Positions 9,998-20,639 are shown, counted from the stretch's first letter. The stretch: 64,000 nucleotides of DNA from Liolophura sinensis (GCF_032854445.1 NC_088305.1:24959400-25023399), one strand, 5' to 3'. Translations and numbers: made by a program. Notes: generated from the sequence alone by a model not told the origin.

Positions 9998-10046
9998 ATG
10001 GAGACGTTGCGACATATGGGGGTATTTCTCATTCTTATGGCAACAG
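9998..10046 (+). CDS. Signal-peptide first exon of an unknown secreted protein, copy A
   Basis: ATG GAG ACG ... encodes METLRHMGVFLILMAT and then splits a glycine codon at a donor GTAGGC (phase 1). The charged start and hydrophobic core are typical of a secretion signal. The identical peptide is encoded at 54507-54555 on the minus strand, and with one Leu-to-Pro change at 61486-61534. I could not find the next exon with certainty: nothing with a phase-1 acceptor and a clear frame stands out before 12700. The next coding-like exon on this strand is the EMI exon at 15229, but no link is shown. In this copy about 145 bp of upstream sequence present in copy B is deleted, so the promoter may be altered. 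Confidence 0.5.
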
Positions 10047-10169
10047 GTAGGCTGTTTAAAGTCGCAATTAACTTTATAAAGTTAACTTTCTCAAAACAAC
10101 AGAGAAATATTCTTATATATTTTCTTTTGTAGATATTTCTAAACTCTTTACATTGTTCTTGTAATGACT

Positions 10170-10610
10170 ATATTAATTTATTTATATATTTGATTGGTGT
10201 TTTACGCCGTAATCAAGAATATTTCACTTATACGACGGAGGTGAGCATTATGGTGGGAGTATGGTGTGCAGTATTGGATGCCAATGTGTATTGTAAATAT
10301 TGTAAATATTTTATTCTTTACTATCAAGTTTTGATTATATAAATGTATGATGTATATAAGTTTGAGGAGACCCCCTAGTGACCCATGGGTTGTGGGATAT
10401 CCTCAGTAAACAAATAAAGAATTAAATTAATTAAAAATTATGGTGGGAGGAAACCAGGCAGAGCCCGGGGAAAACGCACGACCGTCCGCAGGTTGCTGGA
10501 GGCCTCCACATGAACTGAGTCGCTGAACTCACAGCGACCGCATTCGTGAGAGGCTTCTGGGTCACTACGCTGTGCTAGCGCGCTAACCGACTGAGCCACG
10601 GAGGCCCCAG
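10170..10610 (-). mobile_element. SINE-A, full length, interrupted
   Basis: On the complement it reads from the tRNA-like head (GGGGCCTCCGTGGCTCAGTCGG, at 10585-10606) to the tail at 10195-10225 and AAATA repeats at 10170-10190. It is split by the insert at 10260-10436, which copy B (61660-61908) lacks. Confidence 0.85.
10260..10436 (+). mobile_element. 177-bp retroposed insert with 13-bp target duplication
   Basis: ATTATGGTGGGAG occurs at 10247-10259 and 10437-10449 but only once in the duplicate at 61735-61747, so this is an insertion after the duplication event. The insert ends AACAAATAAAGAATTAAATT and a further A/T-rich tail, as expected for the 3' end of a LINE or a SINE mobilised by one. 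Confidence 0.8.
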
Positions 10611-10619
10611 GTTTGGTTA

Positions 10620-11235
10620 GGAGCTGGAAACTAGACAACGCAGGTTCTCCAATCAGTACTTGTATAAATTATTGGCAAGGAGGCAGAAGCCTTACAATAC
10701 ACAATTATCAAGCTATAAATAAGAGGATACGGATGTGTATACATAATGAACAGAATCCTGTCATACAAAAGCGTATACATGAGTAAGCTCATATTCGAAC
10801 TTTAGCAATTCCACATATATAGTTAAGTTTCGTGTATTACATCCACAAAGATTTACATGGTATAACCGTATTTACAATTTGCCCGTAAGAAAACACGACC
10901 TGCTGTGGGCTCACAACATGAGGTAAAATGACTTCCTTCCCTCAGGCAAGGCTTTTTATACTCACTATAGTTGTTGGTCTTAACAACGAGTGAATTGCAC
11001 CGACTGGAGAACCTTGGTTTGCACAGATTCTGATTTGAGCACGCGCTGATACATTCTACTCCTCAGGCGCACACCGTTTACCCATTGGGGCGAGCTACGC
11101 CTGACAGTTAATCCGCTGTTATGAATTAAAATATAAAGATTTTACCATTTGTTTAATACAATTAAGATCATACCACATATTCCACTTTACAATACTTTTC
11201 TTCTGTTAACAGCAGCAACCTTTCGAAAGACTTGT
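10620..11235. other. Non-coding part of the duplication
   Basis: It is conserved with 61912-62530 but has indels and no consistent open frame, so I see no exon. Confidence 0.4.
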
Positions 11236-11239
11236 ATCG

Positions 11240-11450
11240 ATATAATGGCTCGGTCGGGGAAGCCTACTTGCCCTCGGTAAGGCGTCTCAGTGAAGCAGCA
11301 CTAGATAAAAGAGCGGTGGAAATCCGTCCTGCAACAAGGAGCCACATTACATGCACTCTAAAGATTCCTTCGTCGTCATATGACTGAAAAATTCTTCAGT
11401 ACAATGTTAAACCCCGTGCACTCATTCACTCACTCGGCCACGGAGACTCC
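11240..11450 (+). mobile_element. SINE-B, + strand (in copy A)
   Basis: It contains TAATGGCTCGGTCGGGGAAG, GGCGTCTCAGTGAAGCAGCA, CCTGCAACAAGGAGCC, a tail GACTGAAAAATTCTTCAGTACA and ACTC repeats. It lacks the far 5' end seen at 39675-39990. Confidence 0.75.
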
Positions 11451-11454
11451 AGCT

Positions 11455-12855
11455 AACAAAACAAATGGAAAGTTGGCTATGAGGCATGTTGTTTACGGAT
11501 AAATATCAGAAAGACGCTTTTTTTCTGTAATGTACAAATAACATGTATGTATATACTATTTCCACTAAGACAATAACCTGGCTATGCCATCAAACTTTAT
11601 TGTTAAACAGGTTTATTTATCAACAAACTTAGTTTGAAATTCAGTTTGTCCAGTATTATTTGCGCTCAGATTAAATCATGTGACGTGTACTCTTGGTAAG
11701 TAGCTTTTAATGAAGCCAATAAATTATTTATTTATTTTCTTTGGTGGGATTGGGGGAGATGGGTAGAGAGAAGAAGGTGGTGGAGTGCGTGGCTCTTAAA
11801 ACTGGTCATGCTCCAGGTCGTGCCGCAAGCCAAATGAATCTTTGGATCAGGCAAAGGCTAATGCCTGGCTAGGCTCCCATGGTATACACTTTTGAGTAAC
11901 TCGTCCCAGACATGCATGGTCATAAAGACATGCATGGCTGGCCTATCTCCGCAACTGTAGACGTGTACCAATGTACAAGTGGGTTGAGGTCATGTCAAAA
12001 GTCACGAAACGGAAATTATATACTAAACTTTATAAGCCACACTACGAAATCCTATTTAATCCTATCAGCTGTGAGGTTTTGGGGAGTCGGAATGACGCAA
12101 GAAAGAGGATTGCATTGAGCAAACCCGGATGCCTTTGACAAGCAAAGTGATAAAAGAGACACCCACCGCCAAGAGAAGCAAGAAACTGTCTTTATATGTG
12201 TTATGTGACGAACTTCTGTTAATTAGGATTCGGAAAATAAAAGACATGCCTAATTAGGAACATTTTTAATTTGTTTTCGGCTTTAGGCTCCATAAACCAT
12301 TTCCCTGTACGACGTAAGTCACAATATTTCCTGTGAAAATGTTTTATATCCTGATGTGGACATCTGTTGGGACATTAAGGTTGGTTAAAGAAACTATACC
12401 GGAGATTTTTCCGCGAATAAAAACCTCTTCATTAATCAAATTAAAGTTTTTCTATATAGCTAGATTAGCTCAAGTGACAGTATTTCAGTACATATCAGAC
12501 TCGTATCTGTATGTTATTTAAAGTGTTAACATAATTCTACAGACTAAAAGTTATAGTGCGGTCCATTTTGCAAAGGCTAAGAACTTCATTTCTTGATTGA
12601 ACGGTAACACGTGCACAGATGAGGCTGATATTTTGTGAAAGATAATCGTGTGTGCTATTTTAACATGATAGAGAGCCAAAACACGATTGAATTGGCATTC
12701 ACTGTTTTTTTTTTTTTGGTCAAACATATTTAGTATAGTCCCATTAATTCGGCCATGGTGTGTCATTATTGTGCCTTGGTGTTTCATAATGTGGACACTG
12801 TTTCTCCCCATACAGGTTTAAATGTCTGCTTACAGGCAAGTGGACATACATCCAA
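11455..12855. other. Right part of duplication copy A, no gene called
   Basis: A frame beginning MFYILMWTSVGTL at 12339 is kept in both copies (63637 in copy B) and looks like a hydrophobic leader, but no donor follows and the frame has no other support. The rest is AT-rich. Confidence 0.35.
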
Positions 12856-12859
12856 GTTC

Positions 12860-13085
12860 AGGAATAGTTTACTTGTATACGACGGAGACCAGCATTACGA
12901 TGTGAGTGGGGGCAGATCCCGGAGGAAACATACGACCAACAGCAGGTTGTTGGGATACCTTCCCACGTATGACTGGAGAGGAGGCCAGCATAAGATAGCC
13001 GGGATTGAACTCACAACGACGGCATTGGTGAGAGGCTCCTGGATCATTGCGCTGTGGTAGTGAGCTAACCATCTCGTGGATATAG
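12860..13085 (-). mobile_element. SINE-A, degraded
   Basis: The complement carries TGGTTAGCTCACTACCACAGC, CAATGCCGTCGTTGTGAGTTC and CTCCAGTCATACGTGGGAAGG. The tail is lost just after TATACGACGGAGACCAGC. Confidence 0.75.
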
Positions 13086-13089
13086 TATC

Positions 13090-14035
13090 TGATTACACGA
13101 ACATAGTGATCTACACACATGGAGTAATGTATAATACGTTGTACTTTGTATATTTATGTCTCAAGGTTTTCCTCATAATTGCAGCTTATTCCAGGTATGT
13201 CTTCATTTATGCTAGACTGATGAATTAATGAATGGAATGTCACACAGGAATATTATTTTCATTATCTCAGAAAAATAGTTCCTGTGAGTAAACTTTCTTC
13301 TCTATAACACAAGTTTATGTTTGAAGTGTTACACTGTGACTAGAATCAAGGCCCCAATACCACTTCCGTCTTTACTGGACTGTACATGTAATTCTCTATT
13401 TTAGGGTGTAAATTCCGTTTGTCGCTGCCACCCGGCCATTTTTGATGAACAGATGCATGCTTTGTATATAAATCATGGAAATTGTCAAATATTTTACAGC
13501 ACTAAACGTTAACATTGTCTCTTGTGGAAAATTAGTGTGGGACTAATTCCGGCTGCAGACAGGTATTAAGTACATCCGAGTTACCGCCAGCCGAAGTTGC
13601 ATGTTAATCCCTCTCGGTTTGTGTAAACTGAACAGGTTGTTCACTCCTACTGGGGCGTTCTACTCTCTGTGGATGTCAACCTCTCGTGTATAGTTGTACG
13701 TAAGCGTGTCACACAAGCCTTGTAACGCCCAGGCGAGAAAAAGGCACACAAAAAGGTGTCCCACTTAAATTTTGATGCACAGACCTAGGCCTACGTAGTA
13801 GACAGCCCAGCTCTCCTCCCTTTTCCTGCCGCGGACGGAGTATACACATTCCGCTAACGAAGTCGTCGACGTGTTATGTGTGACCCAAAGGTCTCTGTAT
13901 CAGGTCGTTCAAATATTAGGTTGTCCGTTTGCTCATGTCAACTCATCGGTGTTCAGAGCCGTGGTGTAATCTGTCCATGCACTTCATCGAGACACTTTTC
14001 CAGCTTGATTCGCCCCAGCTTTATCTTTCGTTTCG
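13090..14035. other. No gene seen
   Basis: Mixed-composition DNA with short frames only. A CpG-bearing stretch at 13720-13880 has no start or splice support. Confidence 0.4.
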
Positions 14036-14039
14036 TGAG

Positions 14040-14185
14040 GCGCTGTGCTGAGTTTCATCAAGTTGTGATCGGTTTTGTGATGTAGTGCTCACTTTTATCA
14101 AGTTGTGATCGGTTTCGTCAGGCTGTACTGAGTTTTCTCAATTTATTTTTGGTTTTGTCAAGCTGTGCTCAATTTTTTTCAAGAC
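14040..14185 (+). repeat. Short tandem repeat, ~48-bp unit
   Basis: GCTGTGCTGAGTTTCATCAAG, TTGTGATCGGTTT and close variants recur three times. Confidence 0.6.
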
Positions 14186-14189
14186 ATGC

Positions 14190-14935
14190 GGTGAGGAGCT
14201 GTCGTCGTTTTACAGAGTGTTCGGTTTTCGAGTTCGAGTTTTATGAATGCACGTTCGGTTTCTGTAAAGTTTATCATTTCCATCAAACGGTTTCTTCGGG
14301 TTGGTCCTGTTTTTAATGAAAATGTAGCTCTGCTATTTTTTGTTTCTTCACGAAAAGTAAACGTTACTACAGCGCAAGCCGTAGTGAAGTCGTACCGCGT
14401 GAGGCATTTCGTGTCGTGTGGGACTATGGGGTCGAGGTCGTTGTATCCATTACAGGTAAGGAGGATAAGTTGTCACTGGTAGTAAAACTCGTATATCTTA
14501 ATTCGTTATCCTACGACATTCGAGAGATATGTCGTTATTCGGATCAGTCATTTGTATTCTGGTATAGCTCAGAGTTTTTGTGCTCGTGGCATTTTGACAT
14601 TTCTCTTACTTTTAGTGTGAAACTCCTTCGTATAGACCTTGGTGTATGAAATAAAGCGTTATTTTTATCATTATTATCATATTAATTTGAGGCGGTCCGT
14701 CTGTTTGTCTGGGCGTCTGTTCATCCATCAACCTTCGGTTTCCATGCAAAACATGCTCTAAATATTTCCTGCTAATAAAAATGTTATCTGCAGGTTCATT
14801 CTGTGCAAACTAAGGTCTATCAAGTTCACAAACCAGTGTTTTAACTGCATAAATGAGCATGCCAGTGTTACGGGCAGACGTGATTACCGTCAGATTTATA
14901 AACCATTAGAACATATTGTACACCGGGATCGCTCT
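14190..14935. other. No gene called
   Basis: Two overlapping + frames (14243-14482 and 14416-14649) have no recognisable domain. ATTACAG followed by GTAAGG at 14451-14463 places an acceptor-like and a donor-like word next to each other with no exon between. Confidence 0.35.
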
Positions 14936-14939
14936 GCCA

Positions 14940-15185
14940 TTCAGAATTTACCAGCTTTTATGTTAACCTGTTTACATATGAAATGTTCCTATCTATGTAT
15001 CTCTATCTTAACATCACAACATTTTTTATTTACCTTTTTAGTGCTAGGGGCATGTAACTGGCTACTATTTAAGCATTTACAAGCACAATTGGAATAAAAC
15101 CCTGACTGAGGTAAACTGATCGGAGGCCATATTCCACCGGTTACGTGTGATCATTTGCCAGCTGTCCCACTTTTGTTTCTGCTCT
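14940..15185 (+). repeat. Dispersed repeat family D
   Basis: The core GGTTACGTGTGATCATTTGCC is preceded by TGACTGAGGTAAACTGAT and TTTAAGCATTTACA, matching 17085-17195 and 57635-57745. Confidence 0.6.
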
Positions 15186-15228
15186 GGTTTTTTTACTCTA
15201 TGCTGCAAGTCTTTTAATATATTAACAG

Positions 15229-15332
15229 TCTGCAGTACAGAATTGTTTACGAGACCAAACTGAGGCTGCGCACAGAGACTCACTACAGGAAGTCGTGCTG
15301 TCCAGGGTGGAAGGGAGACAACTGTAATATAG
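15229..15332 (+). CDS. EMI-domain exon
   Basis: An acceptor (TTTTAATATATTAACAG) precedes and GTAAGAG follows. The phase-2 entry gives 34 residues: LQYRIVYETKLRLRT, then ETHYRKSCCPGWKGDNCNI. The Tyr-Arg-x-Val-Tyr start and the CCPGW-x-G-x-x-C ending are the hallmark of the second half of the EMI domain found at the N-terminus of multimerins, emilins and MEGF10/Draper-type receptors, where EGF-like repeats usually follow. The reading frame is clean. I did not find the first half of the domain upstream, nor EGF exons before 16320. The exon may belong to a gene whose other exons are lost, or diverged beyond recognition. A different entry (TGCAG at 15230-15234, phase 0) would also keep the frame. 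Confidence 0.65.
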
Positions 15333-15339
15333 GTAAGAG

Positions 15340-16320
15340 TTTTTAAAAAAATATATCATTAAAGTTGGGTGATTTAGTGTGCTCCCTCCGGCACTACTAT
15401 AATCCAAGCCTATAATGATCGCTCCACAGAGATAATTACCTTAGACAAGGGGAGATAACTGACAGGGTTCAGACATGATACTCCATACAGCATATAAATC
15501 ATTCTCTAAGCTCGGTTTACATCACTTCCACCACTAGACAGGCCTGACCTTTGGATCCCGCGTGACGCACGTGGGCTTGTTTAGGCTTAGCCTCATCACA
15601 GGTATCTTGGCTCGGGACTATCAATATTCATCAATAAAACTGTGTCAGGTATTGGATAGAATCACGCACACTTCAGATAAAGAGACTGTATGTGTGTTAA
15701 GTATAATTAGAAGCAAAGATTGAAACAAGATTTTCGTGTTTCATGACATCATTTCCTGCCTCCTTGCTCTGAAACCAGTAATCTGGGCGCTGTTCAATAT
15801 TTCTGTGCAAAATCTGCTAGTAGTGGCAGCACTGGTTGTCAAACGAATGTAGACATCAGAGCATGTCCTGTACAAGCAGTCTAGTCTGATAAACTTTAAA
15901 GTTTGACCAGTAAAAGAAACTGTGAAAATGTACCTTGAAACAGATTTATGTTAAAGGACATCAAATAGCAAAACGATACATTCTGATTCTCTCCCATTAA
16001 CGTCCATGTTAAATTACAATGTTATTCTGTATAGTTTGCGGAGGGGGTGAATTAGAACAGCCCTCAATATCCTGAAACAAGTGAATGTATGACTGTGGCT
16101 TATCGCCATATTATATAAATGCAGCAATATTAAAGCCAGTTGTAGCGATCATATATGATACAAGGACAGTCTTCTTTCTTGTAAACATACACATAAAATT
16201 ACTGCGTATTACTTCAGGACTATTGTTAAATAATATATGGTTGATGTGGAGAAGCACTTTGTGGTCATTGGCGACGCAAGGTCCCTAATGAGTATTTTTT
16301 ATTGCAACATGTCGTTTTTC
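15340..16320. other. No gene seen; intron-like
   Basis: AT-rich DNA between two exon candidates. It contains an AAGGGGAGATAACTG word and no repeat that I could match. Confidence 0.35.
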
Positions 16321-16322
16321 AG

Positions 16323-16530
16323 GTCCTGTTTTTTTTTCCACTGCGAAATGCAACCGACGGAAATCGTCGGGCTGGTTAATGGTGTGCCTGTCACGACACT
16401 GTTCGAGGTGGACAACATGGAAAGCTTGGGAGAGAGCACAGCTGGGGAAAGAGTTACTCAAGTATTCTCCAAGCTCACGGTTGTGAACGCTTCTCCCTGT
16501 ATGTTAGAGGAGTATGTGTGCCAGGCTTGA
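16323..16530 (+). CDS. Possible terminal exon, unrecognised
   Basis: An acceptor GTCGTTTTTCAG ends at 16322. The phase-2 frame then runs 69 residues to a TGA at 16528, with LVNGVPVTTLFEVDNMESLG and TQVFSKLTVVNASPCMLEEY. The composition looks like an extracellular beta-rich segment, with an N-linked site (NAS) and two cysteines near the end. After the TGA the same frame would continue GQCPKCPSG, so the stop may be a disabling mutation. I do not recognise the family. Confidence 0.3.
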
Positions 16531-16734
16531 GTGGGGCAGTGCCCAAAGTGTCCATCTGGGATGTCCTAAATTCCCCAGCTTTTCACCTACACAGTATACC
16601 TAACTTATGTGTTTAATAGATTGTTGTTTAAGGTGGTACTTAAGATATTTTAGTACAAAGATGGATGGATGGATGGATGTATGTATGTATGGCTGCATGT
16701 GGTTTATAGGTGGAGAAAACTGGATTAGTTAGTT

Positions 16735-16885
16735 TCCCCTGCAGCCGTACGTGAAGCAGACAGCAGCCTGCGGATGGTCGTGGGTTTCCTTTTGGCTATA
16801 TCCGGGTTCATCCCGCCACAATGCTGGCCACCGTCGCACAAGTGAAATAATCTTGAGTACGGGGTAAAACACCAAACAACTGTGA
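16735..16885 (+). mobile_element. SINE-A, 3' part
   Basis: CAGCCGTACGTGAAGCAGAC is followed by CCTGCGGATGGTCGTGGGTT and the tail ATAATCTTGAGTACGGGGTAA. Confidence 0.75.
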
Positions 16886-17029
16886 ACTAGCACGCTTAGC
16901 CTAGTCTAAATGACAATTTACAGCCATATAGCATGGACAATCTTTACCGCTAGGCTTTGTTGGTGTGTAACTGTTAATCCGACTCTGGGTCCCCTGAGCT
17001 ATATATACATGTTCATATCAACAGTTGAA

Positions 17030-17195
17030 AGCCTAACGCAGATACCTTGTATACCTCGGTGGTGTTGGGATTTAATTTGCTACTATTTACGCATTTACAT
17101 GAAATGCTGGAATAAAACCTTAGCTGAGGTAAACTGACAAGCAGCTGTATTTCATCGGTTACGTCTGACCATTTGCCTCCTATCACACTCTTTGC
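17030..17195 (+). repeat. Dispersed repeat family D
   Basis: GCTACTATTTACGCATTTACA, TAGCTGAGGTAAACTGACAAG and CGGTTACGTCTGACCATTTGC match the copies at 15055 and 57640. Confidence 0.6.
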
Positions 17196-17305
17196 TAAAA
17201 CAGTTTATATAAAAACTACATTTTTATTAATTCTAAAACTATACTCTTAAGGATCAACAATGTCGTCTACATTTCATATTTCACGTTATTTCAGATGGCT
17301 AACTG

Positions 17306-17438
17306 CACGACGTCTACGTATCCTTTGACACTGAGGACCAGACCTTTTTGCGTTTTGTCCTGTGTAACATTCAGGAAGTTATGCAACAAAATGACTACAC
17401 GTCTTTCGTGTTTCCTGTGGACTCCCAGCCAGGGATGA
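17306..17438 (+). pseudogene. TIR-domain-like exon with in-frame stop
   Basis: Between an acceptor (ACGTTATTTCAG, ending 17294) and a donor (GTGAGT, from 17439) one frame reads HDVYVSFDTEDQTFLRFVLC and continues to NDYTSFVFPVDSQPGM. This matches the first half of a Toll/IL-1 receptor domain: box 1 (D-V-Y-V-S-F), the spacing to the acidic pair, and a box 2 proline-glycine. The frame meets a TAA at 17300-17302, inside the exon if the only visible acceptor is used, so the copy looks dead. The second half of the domain was not found intact. TIR domains bind adaptors downstream of Toll-like receptors, and the family is greatly expanded in molluscs and other lophotrochozoans. Confidence 0.5.
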
Positions 17439-17724
17439 GTGAGTACCGCTGACTACTACTCTACTCTTCTTTAGTGCTTTCATGATTTGTACTGAACGTT
17501 GTTGTGGAAACTGATCATTCGATTATTGGCTTGGAAAGTCCATTTTGGATGACGGATGGTAAGCGATGTCTATTTGAACGCGTACACTGTATAAACATGG
17601 TTTATTACTTATCTGATGGAATTTTTACCACACAGCCAAGAATATGTCACTGTCTATTGTCAGGTTCATCCTAGCTTGACCACAGCTCTCTTGAAATAAT
17701 GAGTATATCACATTACTAAATTAC

Positions 17725-17965
17725 AGAAATAGTCGTCGCGTAATTAGATTCCATAGAAGTCGTTATCGCGTTATTAGATTGCATAAAAACCGTCATCGTG
17801 GTACTTGATTGCATAAAAACCATCATCGCGTTACTATATTGCATAGAAGCCATCATCGCGTTGCTAGATTGCATAGAAATCCGCATCGTGTTACCAGATT
17901 GCATACAAATCATCATTGCGTTAGAAGTCATAATTATGACGACTAGATTGCGTAGAAATCGTCAT
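17725..17965 (+). repeat. Tandem array, 30-bp unit, ~8 copies
   Basis: The unit is close to GTTACTAGATTGCATAGAAA followed by CCATCATCGC. Open frames on both strands here come from the 30-bp period. Confidence 0.85.
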
Positions 17966-17969
17966 CGCA

Positions 17970-19075
17970 AAGACAAGAATAGAAAACATGCTACACAGTT
18001 TTGGTTGGAATAAGGGAGTTTCGAGTTAAAACACTTTCATAGTTGAATGTAGAAAAGTCCAACTGTATCATGTAACTGTCAAAAAGGTGAGGCAACTGTT
18101 TTTGAACACCTTCACTCTATTACGTCGTCTGATAACAGTGTCATAAAATAATTTAGAGTTGGCTAATGATAATGAAAACTGGGAAGCTGAAAGTCTGTGA
18201 TCTTGAGAAGTTTCTAAAGGAAAGACGTGTCATTGGTGCCTATGAGAAAAGGTGAAAAAGGTGATCAATAAGGCAATTTCAACAAAGGTTGCCTGACATT
18301 TTTCACCAGTCACAGGAGCGCAGTTGGACTGATTTTACCTTTGACGACAAAAGATTTCCAAAACCCGAAACTCCGCTGTTACAGGTGAGGAAGGTTTAGC
18401 ATAAATGTTCCATGTATCTTGCGAACTTGATCACACAGACAGCAGTCTTTCTATTAAATTTAACACATCATTTTTTGAGAGTTGACTACGTTGCACGCCT
18501 TCGGGGCATCGCAAATACATGTTATAGGCGGTGGGCAGACACCCTTGTACTCATCAGATAACCTCGCGTAAACTTTGTTACAGGTCACTTGATTTCTATC
18601 AGTATGACGTACACCAACACGTCATTTGTTAGACGGTTCACCATTACTTGCCAAAGGCATTTAGGTTACAGCATGCATTTCGAGTTATTCAACCCTTAAA
18701 AATTACTACCCTTTTACAGGCAAAGTGAAATTTTTTCCACTACACAGCAAATCATATTAACCTATTTCCTGAACCTTTTCGTATATAAACTTTCAATGCA
18801 ATTAAATCAATTTTGTAATTTGATTTTGAAGACAAAACTGCAATTTGTGGACTGGCCAATTTCACAAATGTTTGCTTGACACAAAGTGTAATTTTAGCAA
18901 TCTGCAAAGAATGATTCCTTCGAATTATGCCTGAATATATAAACGCTTTGCAAACATGCGGAAAAGTTGAAGGATCACAGAAATATCTAAAACAAGAAAT
19001 CTGCATGTGGTAACGAGATTGCGTCTGTGACGTCAGTCTTGGTGGGGAGAAGTATAGAAGGAGCCGAACGTGTCC
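17970..19075. other. No firm gene; one possible exon at 18262-18384
   Basis: A frame free of stops from 18262 to a donor GTGAGG at 18385 reads QFQQRLPDIFHQSQERSW and then TDFTFDDKRFPKPETPLLQ. It looks protein-like but has no clear acceptor, and two TGA codons lie just upstream in the same frame. The remainder to 19075 is AT-rich with nothing recognisable. Confidence 0.25.
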
Positions 19076-19079
19076 GATT

Positions 19080-19510
19080 AAGCAGGTGGAATTGGGGAGG
19101 TGGAGGGTGTCGTTGACTCCATGCTCCCATGAGCGAAGCGTGTGACGTCACATGTCACGCGAGGCCCGCCAACAGACCAATGAGGGCAGCTAGTTCAGCT
19201 CTTTCATGCCAAAACTGACCAATGAGGCGCGTGACTTCGCGCGCGAGAGCAGCTCCTTCAGCTCCTTGGCGCCCAAACGGACCCATGGGTGACCACGCGA
19301 TCTTGGCGCCTGAAGTGTCGTTGAGTCCGCGGTCAACGGACCAATGACCGCAGCTCATTCAGCTCCTTCGCGGCCAATCAGACCCATGGGTGACCACGCG
19401 ATCTTGCGTGACGGGCCAATGAGCAGCCACGCGGTCTTGGTATGTTGGGGTTGACCAGCTTCTTCAGCTCCTTGGCGCCCCAAATGACCCATGGGTGATC
19501 ACGTGGTCGG
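19080..19510 (+). repeat. GC-rich imperfect tandem repeats
   Basis: GACCAATGA, CAGCTCCTTCAGCTCCTTGG, CGCCCAAACGGACCCATGGG and TGACCACGCGATCTTGGCGCC recur four to five times at spacings of about 80-110 bases. This block is far richer in G+C and CpG than its surroundings and directly precedes the integrase remnant. Confidence 0.7.
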
Positions 19511-19749
19511 TCTTGGCGCCTGAATTTTGTTGACAAATGCATGTACACTGGATAATATATCCGCTGTCTGGGATAGGTTCACTCACTATACACGGACACA
19601 GGGGCGACACCGGACTATGACTCGCACCGGCTACCAGCCACCTCGCTGGCAGCAGTAGCAGCAACTGCTGTCACCGCGGTGGGGACGGAAGCGGGGTCAG
19701 AGAACGCTCGCGGGCAGAGATTCAGACCCGGTCGATACCGTTGTCCATG

Positions 19750-20280
19750 CATTGTACTACGACCCCCACAGTCCAGCGGCTTACAGCGGTGTTCAGCCCT
19801 TGATCAAGACCGCCCGGCAACTTAGGCTCAAAGTGAGACGGACCCTCGTGTCGGCTTGGCTGGCCCAGCAGGACACGTACACGCTGCACCGTCCCGCTTG
19901 ACGGCGCTACCCTCCTAACCGAGTTGTGGTTGGGGGTATAAACAGTCAGTGGCAGGCGGACCTGGTCAACATAGCAGCGTTTGCCAAAGAGAATGACGAT
20001 AACCGTTACCTACTTACCTGCATCAGTGTCCTCTCCAAGTACGCTTGGGTGGTTCCACTGCACACCAAAACCGGTGCTCGTCTGATTGAGGCGTTTTCAA
20101 GACGGGACGTCGATCGTTGTACCAGCAAGAGAGCAAAGGGTTTCTGAACAGACCGTTCCTGGCATTTTTAAAGGACAACGGAGTGATTTTTCTTTCACAC
20201 GTTTAATGAGACCAAATCGTCCTTGGTAGAACGTACCTCATTCCAGTTTTATGAAATAATTTTTATTTATTTACTTGCTG
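19750..20280 (+). pseudogene. Maverick/Polinton or adintovirus-type integrase, decayed
   Basis: The first frame gives YYDPHSPAAYSGVQPLIKTA and WLAQQDTYTLHRPA, interrupted by a TGA, then GGINSQWQADLVNIAAFAKE and NRYLLTCISVLSKYAWVVPL. A later frame gives NETKSSLVER. These are the zinc-binding/linker part and the DDE core (Asp in QADLV, Glu in the SLVER region) of the integrase carried by Polinton/Maverick elements and adintoviruses. At least one nonsense codon and one frameshift (after about 20147) break it. I describe the remnant only. No polymerase B, capsid or terminal repeat was found nearby, so most of the element has gone or was never here. Confidence 0.7.
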
Positions 20281-20499
20281 TTACAGAAGCAACGCGCCAG
20301 AGCCATCGTAGCCTCTAAGAACCGTCACTGTCCATCTTTCCGGGTATCCATCGTGCAGCCTGGGCGGACTGAAAGAGACGGACCTAAAACAGACGGACAG
20401 GGGCAGATAACCTAGCCTATGTATACTTTTGAAGCTTGTTCACCGAGTGGAGCCGATCTCATTTTACACATGATCACGCCAGTATTTTAATCCACCACG

Positions 20500-20500
<1 letters not shown>

Positions 20501-20577
<77 letters not shown>
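20501..20577. repeat. (AT)n microsatellite
   Basis: About 38 uninterrupted AT dinucleotides. The Ile-Tyr ORF across it is not a gene. Confidence 0.97.
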
Positions 20578-20580
<3 letters not shown>

Positions 20581-20639
20581 GCGTTGTATTGCTTGTTTCA
20601 TTTAGATACTGGCTAACTTATAAGGTAAAGTGATGTTAT

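Larger units (their letters stand above)
8909..12700 (+). repeat. Segmental duplication, copy A
   Basis: From AAGAAGCTTTTATGTGTTCTG onward this block matches 60250-64000 base for base, apart from scattered substitutions and a few indels, in the same orientation about 51.3 kb apart. It includes the 19-bp minisatellite, a hairpin MITE, the signal-peptide exon, a SINE-A and a SINE-B. Copy A lacks about 145 bp present in copy B before the exon (junction near 9958) and has a 177-bp insert at 10260. Homology still holds at the right edge of the window for copy B, so the true length is greater. Confidence 0.92.

Noticed and set aside
12333-12521. Leader-like ORF MFYILMWTSVGTL kept in both duplicated copies
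   Set aside because: It is conserved only because the whole block is a recent duplicate. There is no donor and no second exon.
9998-15332. Joining the signal-peptide exon of copy A directly to the EMI exon
   Set aside because: The phases differ (1 against 2 or 0) and no intermediate exon was found, so I do not propose a gene model.
20436-20633. Ile-Tyr repeat ORF
   Set aside because: (AT)n microsatellite. The same applies to 36280-36647.
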